Positions 18,629-29,110 of a stretch of 64,000 bases of DNA are shown here, in pieces. The notes beneath the pieces were generated by a model that made no database searches, had not been told where the DNA came from, and saw only the letters and a program-made list of their open reading frames with translations. The translations under genes were made by a program, and so were the position numbers. How positions within the stretch are numbered: position 1 is the stretch's first letter; every line of letters starts with the position of its first letter. The DNA is from Deinococcus sp. LM3 (GTDB lineage: Bacteria; Deinococcota; Deinococci; Deinococcales; Deinococcaceae), in the NCBI RefSeq assembly GCF_002017875.1, contig NZ_MUFV01000001.1:62001-126000 (forward strand). Reading direction: 5' to 3'.

Positions 18629-20845
18629 TCAGGCGGGTGAGAGATTTGCGAATTTCACCAGGAGTTTTTTCGTTCCGGCGGTCGGGAAGTGCACCGTGAC
18701 TTCCTGCCGGTCGCCGATACCGGCCACGGCGAGGACCTGTCCCTCGCCGAATTTGGGGTGGCGGACGCGTTCGCCGCCCCGGTACGCCATGCCGGCGGTG
18801 AGGGGGCTGGTGTTCTTGACGGCGCTGGCGGTGGGGACGGTGGGGCGGTAGGTTTTCCAGGTTTTGGCGCGGTACTCGACGACCTGCCCGTAGGGGTCGA
18901 CGGTGTCGAAGCCGCCTTCGATTTCTTCGAGGAAGCGGCTGTCCTCGGCGGCGTTGGTTTTGCCGTACTGCATGCGATTCTCGGCAGCTGTCAGGAACAG
19001 GCGGTCCATGGCGCGGGTGATGCCGACGTAGAACAGGCGGCGTTCCTCCTCGATGCCGCCCGCCTCGGCGATGGCTCCTTTGCTGGGCAGCAGGCCTTCC
19101 TCGACGCCCACGATGAACACGACGGGGAATTCCAGGCCTTTGGCGTTGTGCATGGTCATGAGGGTCACGGCGTCTTCGGGGGTGTCCTTGTTCTCCTGTC
19201 TGGTGCGCATGTCGTCCACGCTGGAGAGCAGGGCGGCGTCGTCGAGGAAGTCACCGATGGTTCCTTCATGCTCCTGGGACCATTCCTCGGCGGCGTTCAC
19301 GAGTTCGTCGAGGTTCTCGGCGCGGACCTGTCCTTCCGGGCCTTCCTGGCGGAGCAGGTCGAGGTACCCGCTGGTTTCGATCACGTAGCGCAGGAACGGG
19401 CCGGGTTCGTAGTTGTCGGCGGCGTCGCTCATGGCGTGCATCAGCGCGGCGAAATCCACGGCTTTCTGCGCGCCACGGTCGAGGATGCCGTCCGTGTCGG
19501 CGCGGGCGCAGGCTTCGAGCAGGCTGGTGCGGTGGGCGGCGGCCCAGTCGAGGAGTTTCGTGAGGGCCGTGTCGCCGATGCCGCGCCGGGGCCGCCCGAT
19601 GATGCGGCGCAGGGCCACGTCGTCACTGGGGTTGATGGAAAGGCGGGCGTACGCGAGGATGTCGCGGATTTCCCGCCGGTCGTAGAAGCCCACGCCGCCC
19701 ACGATCTTCGCGGGAATCTGCACGCGGCGCAGGCTCTCCTCGATCACGCGGGACTGCGCGTTCGTGCGGTACAGCACGGCCATGTCCGTCAGCGGGCGGC
19801 CTTCCTGGGCGTGCAGGCGCGTGATCCACTCGGACACGAAGTCCCCCTCGGCGCGGTGGTCGGTGGCGCGGTGGAACACGACGGGCGGCCCGTCCTCCTT
19901 GACGGCTTTCAGGGTCTTGTCGAGGCGTTCGGCGTTGTTCTCGATCAGCCGGTTGGCGATGCCGAGCACGCGGGCGCTGGAGCGGTAGTTGTGCTCCAGC
20001 ATATATACTTTAGAATCAGGGTAATCTTTCTGGAAATCAAGGATATTTTGTATGTCAGCGCCTCTAAATTTATAGATCGACTGGTCGGGGTCCCCGACGA
20101 CCAGCAGGTTGCGGTCCCTGGAGGCGAGCAGGCGGGTCAGTTCGTACTGGGCTTTGTTGGTGTCCTGGTACTCGTCGACGTGAATGAATCTGGCGCGGTT
20201 CTGGACGGCGTTCAGGACGGCGGGGACTTCGCGGAACAGGCGGACGGTTTCGGTGATGAGGTCGCCGAAGTCGATGGCGTTCTGGGCTTTTTTGCGCGTT
20301 TCGTAGCGGCGGTAGGCTTCGGCGGCGGCTTCTTTGGGGATGCCGCTGAGGTAGGGTTCGTGGGCGCGGTCGAGGTCGGCGGGGGTCTGGAGGTTGCTCT
20401 TGGCGCGGTCGAGGATGCCGCGCAGGACGCGGGGGTTGGTGTCGGGGCCGATGCCGGGGAGGCTGCCCATGATGTCTTTGAGGACGTCGAGCTGGTCGTC
20501 GTCGTCGTAGATGACGAAGCCGCGTTTCAATCCGATGTGTTCGCCGTAGGCGCGCAGGATGCGCACGCCGGCGGAGTGGAAGGTGCTCATCCAGAGTTTG
20601 TCGGCGCCGGGGACGAGGTGGCTGGCGCGTTCGCGCATCTCGGCGGCGGCCTTGTTGGTGAAGGTCACAGCCAGGATCTCACCGGGTTGCACGCCGTAGT
20701 GGCCGATCAGGTGGGCGATGCGGTAGATGAGGGTGCGGGTCTTGCCGCTGCCGGCGCCGGCGATGACGAGGGCGGGGCCTTCGTAGTGGTCGGCGGCCTG
20801 TGCCTGGGTGGGGTTCAGTTGGGCGAGCAGGTCGGGCGGGTTCAC
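18629..20845 (-). CDS. uvrD: ATP-dependent DNA helicase UvrD/PcrA
   Basis: Superfamily 1 3'-5' helicase for nucleotide excision and mismatch repair and for removing RecA or stalled complexes. 738 residues, normal length. Motifs in order: AGAGSGKT (about 29-36), VDEYQDTN (Walker B), GDPDQSIYKFRGAD (III), LEHNYRS (IV), VTLMTMHNAKGLEFP (V), FYVGITRA (VI), then a C-terminal tudor-like tail. I start it at the GTG at 20845 because TACAAT lies six bases upstream (leaderless); the frame to 21859 only mirrors the CDF gene. An unusual AT-rich codon island spans motif III to IV (see 20001-20078). Confidence 0.95.
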   Translation of the reverse strand: MNPPDLLAQLNPTQAQAADHYEGPALVIAGAGSGKTRTLIYRIAHLIGHYGVQPGEILAVTFTNKAAAEMRERASHLVPGADKLWMSTFHSAGVRILRAYGEHIGLKRGFVIYDDDDQLDVLKDIMGSLPGIGPDTNPRVLRGILDRAKSNLQTPADLDRAHEPYLSGIPKEAAAEAYRRYETRKKAQNAIDFGDLITETVRLFREVPAVLNAVQNRARFIHVDEYQDTNKAQYELTRLLASRDRNLLVVGDPDQSIYKFRGADIQNILDFQKDYPDSKVYMLEHNYRSSARVLGIANRLIENNAERLDKTLKAVKEDGPPVVFHRATDHRAEGDFVSEWITRLHAQEGRPLTDMAVLYRTNAQSRVIEESLRRVQIPAKIVGGVGFYDRREIRDILAYARLSINPSDDVALRRIIGRPRRGIGDTALTKLLDWAAAHRTSLLEACARADTDGILDRGAQKAVDFAALMHAMSDAADNYEPGPFLRYVIETSGYLDLLRQEGPEGQVRAENLDELVNAAEEWSQEHEGTIGDFLDDAALLSSVDDMRTRQENKDTPEDAVTLMTMHNAKGLEFPVVFIVGVEEGLLPSKGAIAEAGGIEEERRLFYVGITRAMDRLFLTAAENRMQYGKTNAAEDSRFLEEIEGGFDTVDPYGQVVEYRAKTWKTYRPTVPTASAVKNTSPLTAGMAYRGGERVRHPKFGEGQVLAVAGIGDRQEVTVHFPTAGTKKLLVKFANLSPA
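20001..20078 (-). other. AT-rich codon island inside uvrD
   Basis: Of 78 bases only 24 are G or C (31%), in a gene otherwise of high G+C. The codons include AGA, ATA, AAA, TTT, CAA, AAT, CTT, GTA and TAT, almost absent elsewhere in the window, yet they encode the conserved segment from IYKFRGADIQNIL to KVYM. Borders are abrupt on both sides. Confidence 0.85.
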
Positions 20846-20953
20846 CTGGGAATTGTACCAGCCTGCGTTCTGCCCTGGGCGTAATGGGCGGGCGGGGCGT
20901 GTTCCTGGGCAGGGCACGGTTTTCGGGTCGCCTAACCCTGCTACCCTCCACGG

Positions 20954-21877
20954 GTGACGGCTTCCTCGACCTCCGTGCAGACCTCGTCCCGCGCTTCCAG
21001 GCTGGCGCTGGGCAGCATTCTCGTGGCGGTGGTGGTGCTGGCCCTGAAGTACGTGGCGTACCTGATGACCGGCAGCGTGGCGCTGTACTCGGACGCGCTG
21101 GAGAGCATCATCAACGTGGCGGCGGCGGTGGCGGCGCTGATCGCGCTGCGGGTCGCGGCCCGCCCGGCGGACGCCAACCACCCTTACGGGCACACGAAGG
21201 CCGAGTACTTCAGCGCGGTGGCCGAGGGCGTGCTGATCGTGCTGGCGGCGGCGGCGATCGTGCGCGAGGCGCTGCCGGGCCTGCTGAACCCGGCAGAGTT
21301 GCCGGCGCTCTCGGGCGTGGCGGGGCTGGGCGTGAACCTCGCGGCGGGCGTGCTGAACGCGGTGTGGGCGTCGGTGCTGCTGCGACAGGGGCGGGCGCTG
21401 CGGTCGCCGGCGCTGCTGGCGGACGGGCGGCACATCTTCAGTGACGTGGTGACCAGCGTGGGGGTGCTGCTGGGCGTGCTGGCGGCGCACCTGACGGGTC
21501 AGGCGTGGCTGGATCCGCTGCTGGCGATCCTGGTGGCGCTGAACATCCTCTGGAGCGGGTGGCGGCTGGTACGGGAGAGCGTGGGCGGCCTGATGGACGC
21601 GGCGGTGGACCGGGAGACCGAGGAGAAGATCCGGCTGGCGATGCGGCTGCACGGGCAGGGCGCGCTGGAGATGCATGACCTGCGGACCCGGCACGCGGGA
21701 AGCGTGACGTTCATCGAGTTTCACATGGTGGTGCCGGGCGACATGACGGTGCAGGAGGCGCACAGCATCTGCGACCGCCTCGAGGACGCCATCCGGGCCG
21801 GGACGCCGCAGTCGTCGATCAGCATTCACGTGGAGCCGCAGGAGAAGGCCAAGCATCACGGCGTGCTGGTGCTGTAG
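20954..21877 (+). CDS. Cation diffusion facilitator (metal/proton antiporter)
   Basis: 307-residue CDF exporter for zinc, cobalt, iron or manganese. Six hydrophobic segments; metal-site motifs SDALES in the second segment and DGRHIFSD in the fifth, plus HPYGHTKAEY in the loop between. A C-terminal cytoplasmic metallochaperone-like domain contains HDLRTRHAG and FIEFHMVVPG. Metal specificity cannot be read with certainty. The GTG start is supported by TACCCT six bases upstream (leaderless). It diverges from uvrD. Confidence 0.9.
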   Translation: MTASSTSVQTSSRASRLALGSILVAVVVLALKYVAYLMTGSVALYSDALESIINVAAAVAALIALRVAARPADANHPYGHTKAEYFSAVAEGVLIVLAAAAIVREALPGLLNPAELPALSGVAGLGVNLAAGVLNAVWASVLLRQGRALRSPALLADGRHIFSDVVTSVGVLLGVLAAHLTGQAWLDPLLAILVALNILWSGWRLVRESVGGLMDAAVDRETEEKIRLAMRLHGQGALEMHDLRTRHAGSVTFIEFHMVVPGDMTVQEAHSICDRLEDAIRAGTPQSSISIHVEPQEKAKHHGVLVL

Positions 21878-21893
21878 CCGCGCACTGGGCGTT

Positions 21894-21912
21894 CATGAAG
21901 CCGGGCTTCATG
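21894..21912 (+). promoter_or_regulatory. 19-bp perfect palindrome between CDF and formate dehydrogenase genes
   Basis: CATGAAGCC, G, GGCTTCATG. It lies 16 bases after the CDF stop and about 40 bases before the -10 of the formate dehydrogenase gene. It may be a terminator or an operator; there is no T tract. Confidence 0.4.
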
Positions 21913-21943
21913 CGACAGTTCTTTCATGTCGAACGGTCATGCC

Positions 21944-21949
21944 TATACT
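21944..21949 (+). promoter_or_regulatory. -10 box of the formate dehydrogenase operon
   Basis: TATACT, 27 bases before the ATG at 21977. A convincing -35 is not visible, suggesting an activator. The mRNA has a short leader with GGGAGGAAGT before the ATG. Confidence 0.5.
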
Positions 21950-21976
21950 CGCCGTTGAAAGCTTCAGGGAGGAAGT

Positions 21977-25072
<3,096 letters not shown>

Positions 25073-25126
25073 CATTCAGCGGGACGGGGCAGGCAACCGC
25101 CTCCCCGCTTCCGCGCAGGAGACACC

Positions 25127-25630
25127 ATGGCGAAACCACTTGAATTCACGCCCCGCATCCCGACCGCGCAGGAGAAACTGCATTCCGAGGTCGAGGATTC
25201 CACCGACGCGCTGCTGGAGGGCCTGTACCTGCTGCGGCAACTGCATGAGCACGGCGTGCTGGACGTGGCGGGCAAGACCGTGCGGGGCGGCGAGGGTCTG
25301 ATCGCGTCGCTGCTGCACATCACGGGCGGCGAGAGCGGCACGACCCTGCTGCGCAACGCCACGGAACTGGGCAAGACCCTGGCGGCGCTGGACCCGCGCG
25401 AGGTCGGCATTCTGGGCAGCGCCATCACGACCGGCGTGAACGAGGGCGCGCGGCACGTCGCGGCCGGGAAGGGCGTGGGCCTGGGCGAACTGATGGGCCT
25501 GCTCAAGGACCGGGACGTGCAGGTGGCACTGGGCGCCCTGTTCGCGGTCCTGAAGGGCGCGGGGCGGGCGCTGCGCGAGGCGAACGGCGACGTCCCGAAC
25601 ACCGCGAACCAGTCCGAGGTGGGCCGCTGA
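25127..25630 (+). CDS. DUF1641 protein, formate dehydrogenase-associated
   Basis: 167 residues of the DUF1641 family, which in Bacillus and other bacteria (YrhD) sits next to YrhE/YjgC-type formate dehydrogenases. Composition is helical, with conserved-looking GLYLLRQLHEHGVLD and VRGGEGLIASLLH, and no cofactor motif. Function is not established; a small accessory subunit is a reasonable guess. An AGGAGA site precedes the ATG. It lies 54 bases after the dehydrogenase and 32 bases before fdhD. Confidence 0.8.
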   Translation: MAKPLEFTPRIPTAQEKLHSEVEDSTDALLEGLYLLRQLHEHGVLDVAGKTVRGGEGLIASLLHITGGESGTTLLRNATELGKTLAALDPREVGILGSAITTGVNEGARHVAAGKGVGLGELMGLLKDRDVQVALGALFAVLKGAGRALREANGDVPNTANQSEVGR

Positions 25631-25662
25631 GCACGGCCGGCAGCCAGGGCGGGGAGGCGAGC

Positions 25663-26472
25663 GTGGGCCTCCCCGTCACGCTGTTCCGGGCGGGTGGGGC
25701 GGCGGAGCGGCTGGACGCCGTGGCGGTCGAGGAGCCGCTGGAACTGCGCCTGCACGCGCCCGGCGGTGTGGGAACGGAGGACGCGGGAGCGGGCCTGCCG
25801 CTGGGTGTGCTGATGCGCACGCCCGGGCACGACCGCGACCTGCTGCTGGGCTGGCTGATCTCCGAGGGTCTGCTGCCCGCCGCATTCACGCTGGCCCCGG
25901 ACCCGGAGAACGCGAACGTGTGGTACCTGCGCACGCCGGAGTTCGCGCGGCTGGCGGCGGGCGCGCGACTGGCGGTGTCGTCGAGTGCCTGCGGGGTGTG
26001 CGGGTCGGGCAGCATCGAGGCGCTGGCGGTCCGGGCTGTGCCGCCGGTCTGGACGGCGGGGCCGCTGGACGCCGCGTTCCTGGCGGGCCTACCCGAGAGG
26101 TTACGGGCGGCCCAGCCGGGCTTCGCGGCGACCGGGGGTCTGCACGGCGCGGCGCTGTTCACGGCGGAAGGCGCGCTGCGCTGCGCGCGTGAGGACGTGG
26201 GGCGGCACAACGCCGTGGACAAGGTGGTCGGCTGGGCACACCTCCAGCAGCCCGGGCCGCTGGGGGATCAGGTACTGGTGGTCAGCAGCCGCGCGGGCTT
26301 CGAGATCGCGCAGAAGGCCGTGGCGGCCGGGATCGGCGTGGTGGTGGCCGTGGGCGCGGCGACCAGTCTGGCGGTCGATACGGCGTCCGTGTTCGGCGTG
26401 ACGCTGTGCGGCTTCACCCGTGAGGGCCGCCTGACGGTGTACGCCGGGGCGGAGCGGGTGGCGTTCCACTAG
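25663..26472 (+). CDS. fdhD: FdhD sulfurtransferase for formate dehydrogenase
   Basis: Transfers sulfur from a cysteine desulfurase to the bis-MGD cofactor, needed for formate dehydrogenase activity. 269 residues. Visible: the reactive cysteine pair SSSACGVCG (C110, C113), GGLHGAALF and REDVGRHNAVDK, and a C-terminal GFTREGRL. The GTG at 25663 is preceded by GGGGAGG. The TAG stop (26470-26472) is formed partly by the end of a MITE-like element. Confidence 0.95.
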   Translation: MGLPVTLFRAGGAAERLDAVAVEEPLELRLHAPGGVGTEDAGAGLPLGVLMRTPGHDRDLLLGWLISEGLLPAAFTLAPDPENANVWYLRTPEFARLAAGARLAVSSSACGVCGSGSIEALAVRAVPPVWTAGPLDAAFLAGLPERLRAAQPGFAATGGLHGAALFTAEGALRCAREDVGRHNAVDKVVGWAHLQQPGPLGDQVLVVSSRAGFEIAQKAVAAGIGVVVAVGAATSLAVDTASVFGVTLCGFTREGRLTVYAGAERVAFH

Positions 26473-26573
26473 ACCTCCTGCAACAGTCTCTGTGACTACC
26501 GAACCTGCGGCCGGATTCCTCGCTTCAGGCAACAGTGGGGGGGCGATCTGAAAATCCACTTTCGCGGCAGGTC
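26472..26573 (+). mobile_element. MITE-like element 1, left of the low-G+C gene
   Basis: 102 bp from GACCTCC to GGCAGGTC with imperfect inverted ends of about 15 bp (GACCTCCTGCAACAG against GACCTGCCGCGAAAG on the other strand, 11 of 15). It shares GGATTCCTC and AAAATCCACTTTCGC-type segments with the element at 27231. No coding capacity. Confidence 0.65.
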
Positions 26574-26583
26574 TGTTGAAGCG

Positions 26584-27057
26584 TCAATGTTGGTCTGTCC
26601 GTAGAGTCTTGATATAGCCATCGAAAGTTGGCTGTCCAACGGCGAACGCCACTTCGTACAGACACCAAACGGTGCTGTCTAAAGTCGGCCGCGTACGATC
26701 ACCACCCTCACAGAGAGCTGCCAACATTCTTGCCAGTTGAAATTTCAGCTGGAAATTCGCTGATTCTGTGCTTGCCGGCGGGCCGTGCGCAAACGGTTCA
26801 TTGTGGATATCAACTTGCTCGTCCAGTTCGTCTGCGAGAGCACGCAAGCTCTCCCAGTCAACGTTGTCAACGTTCGAATTGTCGAGCAAGATGGCGTCTA
26901 GCGGGCGAGCAAACTGAAGCGGGTCTACCTGACATTGCCCCAGTGCCCATTCGATGGTGTTCACGGCCAGTTGACGCAATTCACGTTCCGTCATCGTCTG
27001 CATCGATCGTGCCAGATCGGCATTGCCGAGGATGCTGTTGAGCTTTGGGAGATCCAT
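26584..27057 (-). CDS. Low-G+C gene of unknown function between two MITE-like elements
   Basis: 157 residues from the ATG at 27057, supported by TATCTT seven bases upstream (leaderless); a TTG three codons earlier is possible. Clearly lower G+C than its neighbours, with TTG, AAT and GTT codons, so probably acquired. Soluble, acidic, helical composition, with DDxD-like acidic patches and two cysteines; no signal peptide or recognised family. It interrupts an otherwise formate-related cluster and is flanked by two related non-coding elements. Confidence 0.6.
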   Translation of the reverse strand: MDLPKLNSILGNADLARSMQTMTERELRQLAVNTIEWALGQCQVDPLQFARPLDAILLDNSNVDNVDWESLRALADELDEQVDIHNEPFAHGPPASTESANFQLKFQLARMLAALCEGGDRTRPTLDSTVWCLYEVAFAVGQPTFDGYIKTLRTDQH

Positions 27058-27081
27058 TCCGCTCAAGATACTGTTCTGTCA

Positions 27082-27214
27082 TACGGACTCCGATTGAATG
27101 GGCTGCAAAGCCCGTTCAATCCGAGCGGATGCGAGTAAGAGAGAAACGGGTTCCGGACGTGGAGCCGGCAATCCGGTGAAGTTCCGGATTGTCGGCGAAA
27201 CAAACGGAATCCGG
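27082..27214 (-). mobile_element. Two-hairpin repeat, copy C (MITE-like)
   Basis: About 133 bp. Left flank TCA; the right end is slightly degenerate (TCCGGATCA). It lies just upstream of the -10 box of the low-G+C gene and so provides the region where its -35 would fall. Confidence 0.82.
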
Positions 27215-27230
27215 ATCATTCCGCTCTTTT

Positions 27231-27340
27231 GACCTCCAGCGATAGTTCCTCTGTCCCTCGCAACTGTGTCCAGATTCCTCCTTGCCGGCAGCAATAACGG
27301 AGAAGCGGGGCGGCTTGAAAGTCCACTTTCGCAGGAGGTC
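27231..27340 (+). mobile_element. MITE-like element 2, right of the low-G+C gene
   Basis: 110 bp from GACCTCC to GGAGGTC. Its ends match as inverted repeats at 13 of 15 positions (GACCTCCAGCGATAG against GACCTCCTGCGAAAG). Related in sequence and orientation to the element at 26472. Confidence 0.7.
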
Positions 27341-27423
27341 TATTGAGCGGACTGCCTGGTCGATGAACCGCCAGATGAGTTTTCAGGTCCGAAACGATGA
27401 AGTGCGCCCCTGCTAACGCCCGT

Positions 27424-27441
27424 TAGACTCCTTGACGTCAA
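27424..27441 (+). promoter_or_regulatory. -10 box and palindrome before the OFA transporter gene
   Basis: TAGACT (27424-27429) is followed after two bases by the 10-bp palindrome TTGACGTCAA (27432-27441), which would straddle the transcription start. This is a plausible operator. A CAGGAGG ribosome site precedes the ATG at 27469. Confidence 0.45.
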
Positions 27442-27468
27442 ACAAACTGACGGGCTTCAGGAGGACGT

Positions 27469-28869
27469 ATGGGATTTCTGGATCGTGAGCATTCTGTTGC
27501 AGGACCGAACTGGACGCGCTGGCTGGTCCCGCCCGCCGCGCTGGCCGTACACCTGAGCATCGGGCAGATCTACGGGTACTCGGTGTTCAACAAGCCCCTC
27601 TCCCGCCTGATCAGCGGCGACCTGACTGCCGAGACCGGCGCGCCCGGCGACTGGTCCCTGTTTCAGGTGGGCCTGATCTTCAGCGTGGCCCTGTTCTTCC
27701 TGGGGGCCAGCAGCGCCGTCTTCGGCAAGTGGGTGGAACGCGAGGGGCCACGCAAGACCATGTTCGCCAGCGCCCTGCTGTTCTGCGGCGGGTTCTTCGT
27801 CGCGGCGCTCGGCGTGAAACTGCACTCGCTGCCGCTGGTGATCCTCGGGAACGGCGTGCTGGGCGGCATCGGCCTGGGCCTGGGGTACATCAGCCCGGTC
27901 AGCACGCTGATCAAGTGGTTCCCGGACCGCCCCGGACTGGCGACCGGCATGGCCATCATGGGCTTCGGCGGCGGCGCCCTGATCGGCAGTCCGCTGGGCA
28001 CGGCGCTGATGGCCCGCTTTGCCGGGGACGGCACGCTGGGCGTCGGCTCGACCTTCCTGGTCATGGGAGGCGTGTACCTGCTGTTCATGCTGTTCGGCGC
28101 ATTCCTGATCCGCGTGCCCGCCGAGGGCTGGAAACCCGCCGGGTGGAGTCCGAAACCGCAGGCGGCGGGCGGCATGATCTCCTCGCACAACGTGCTGGTC
28201 GATCAGGCTTTCCGCACGCCGCAGTTCTGGCTGCTGTTCGCCGTGCTGTTCCTGAACGTCACCGCCGGGATCGGCGTGCTCGGGCAGGCCAGCGTCATGA
28301 TTCAGGAGATGTTCAGTGACCGCGTGCTGGGCGCCGGGAACGGCGTGACGGCCGCCGCCGCCGCCGGCTTCGTGGGCCTGCTGAGCATCTTCAACATGGC
28401 CGGGCGGTTCATCTGGTCCTCGACCAGCGACCGCATCGGGCGCAAGCCCACGTACATGATCTTCTTCGCGCTGGGCGCCGTGCTGTACTTCCTGATTCCC
28501 ATGTTCGGCAACATGGGCAGTCTGGTGCTGTTCGTGGCGGGCTTCTGCGTGATCATGAGCATGTACGGCGGCGGGTTCGCCACCATTCCCGCGTACCTGC
28601 GGGACATGTTCGGCACCGCGAACGTCGGCGCGATCCACGGCCGCCTGCTGCTCGCCTGGAGTGCCGCCGCCATCGTCGGCCCCAGCCTCGTGAACGGCTT
28701 CCGCGACAGTCAGATCAGGGCCGGGATTCCCGCCGCACAGGCGTACAGCACCACCATGTACATCATGGCCGCGCTGCTGGTCGTGGGGTTCGTGGCCAAC
28801 CTGCTGGTCCGCCCCGTCGCCGAGAAGTTCTGGGCGCAGAACCGCACGCCCGCCCCCAGCCACGACTGA
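27469..28869 (+). CDS. OFA-family MFS transporter (oxalate/formate type)
   Basis: 466 residues with twelve hydrophobic segments. Features of the OFA (oxalate:formate antiporter) group are IGQIYGYSVFNKPL in the first segment, a loop GKWVEREGPRKTM, GLGLGYISPVSTLIKWFPDRPGLATG and, in the C-half, TSDRIGRKPTYM. Next to a formate dehydrogenase cluster, formate or oxalate uptake is the natural inference, but OFA members also carry other carboxylates. Followed 25 bases later by its small partner gene. Confidence 0.85.
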   Translation: MGFLDREHSVAGPNWTRWLVPPAALAVHLSIGQIYGYSVFNKPLSRLISGDLTAETGAPGDWSLFQVGLIFSVALFFLGASSAVFGKWVEREGPRKTMFASALLFCGGFFVAALGVKLHSLPLVILGNGVLGGIGLGLGYISPVSTLIKWFPDRPGLATGMAIMGFGGGALIGSPLGTALMARFAGDGTLGVGSTFLVMGGVYLLFMLFGAFLIRVPAEGWKPAGWSPKPQAAGGMISSHNVLVDQAFRTPQFWLLFAVLFLNVTAGIGVLGQASVMIQEMFSDRVLGAGNGVTAAAAAGFVGLLSIFNMAGRFIWSSTSDRIGRKPTYMIFFALGAVLYFLIPMFGNMGSLVLFVAGFCVIMSMYGGGFATIPAYLRDMFGTANVGAIHGRLLLAWSAAAIVGPSLVNGFRDSQIRAGIPAAQAYSTTMYIMAALLVVGFVANLLVRPVAEKFWAQNRTPAPSHD

Positions 28870-28894
28870 TACCCATCCCAGCCAGGAGGTCCGC

Positions 28895-29026
28895 ATGACC
28901 CGTTCCACCCCCGAATCCACCGAACCGCTCTCCCCCGTGATCTACCTGACGTGGCTGGTGCCCGGCATTCCCCTCGTCTGGGGCGTGTGGCAGACACTGA
29001 TCAAGGTCGCGCAACTGTTCCAGTAA
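28895..29026 (+). CDS. MFS transporter small subunit (43 residues)
   Basis: A 43-codon gene too short for most gene finders: MTRSTPESTEPLSP, then one hydrophobic helix YLTWLVPGIPLVWGVWQTL and a short tail KVAQLFQ. AGGAGG lies six bases before the ATG. Similar one-helix proteins occur downstream of OFA transporters and are annotated as MFS small subunits. The tight linkage, good ribosome site and terminator after it support a real gene. Confidence 0.78.
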   Translation: MTRSTPESTEPLSPVIYLTWLVPGIPLVWGVWQTLIKVAQLFQ

Positions 29027-29070
29027 TCCGGCCTGACGGCAGATGCCTGATAGCGGATGGCAGATGAAGG

Positions 29071-29092
29071 CCTCCCCCACTTTCGGGGGAGG
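29071..29092. terminator. Hairpin terminator between the OFA operon and uvrA2
   Basis: CCTCCCCC (29071-29078) pairs with GGGGGAGG (29085-29092) around ACTTTC. It lies between convergent genes and can serve both. Just before it (29034-29068) is a loose array of GATGGC-like units akin to the heptamer repeat at 6805. Confidence 0.75.
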
Positions 29093-29110
29093 TTCGCTGT
29101 TTAGGCCGGT

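Noticed and set aside
18629..21859. A 1076-codon reading of uvrD extending back to 21859
   Set aside because: The first 338 codons are Arg/His/Gln-rich and antisense to the CDF gene; the GTG at 20845 has a leaderless -10 and matches the helicase start.
27469..28869. OFA transporter as a nitrate/nitrite NarK-type carrier
   Set aside because: Lacks the nitrate-signature motifs; first-segment and loop motifs plus the small partner fit the OFA group.
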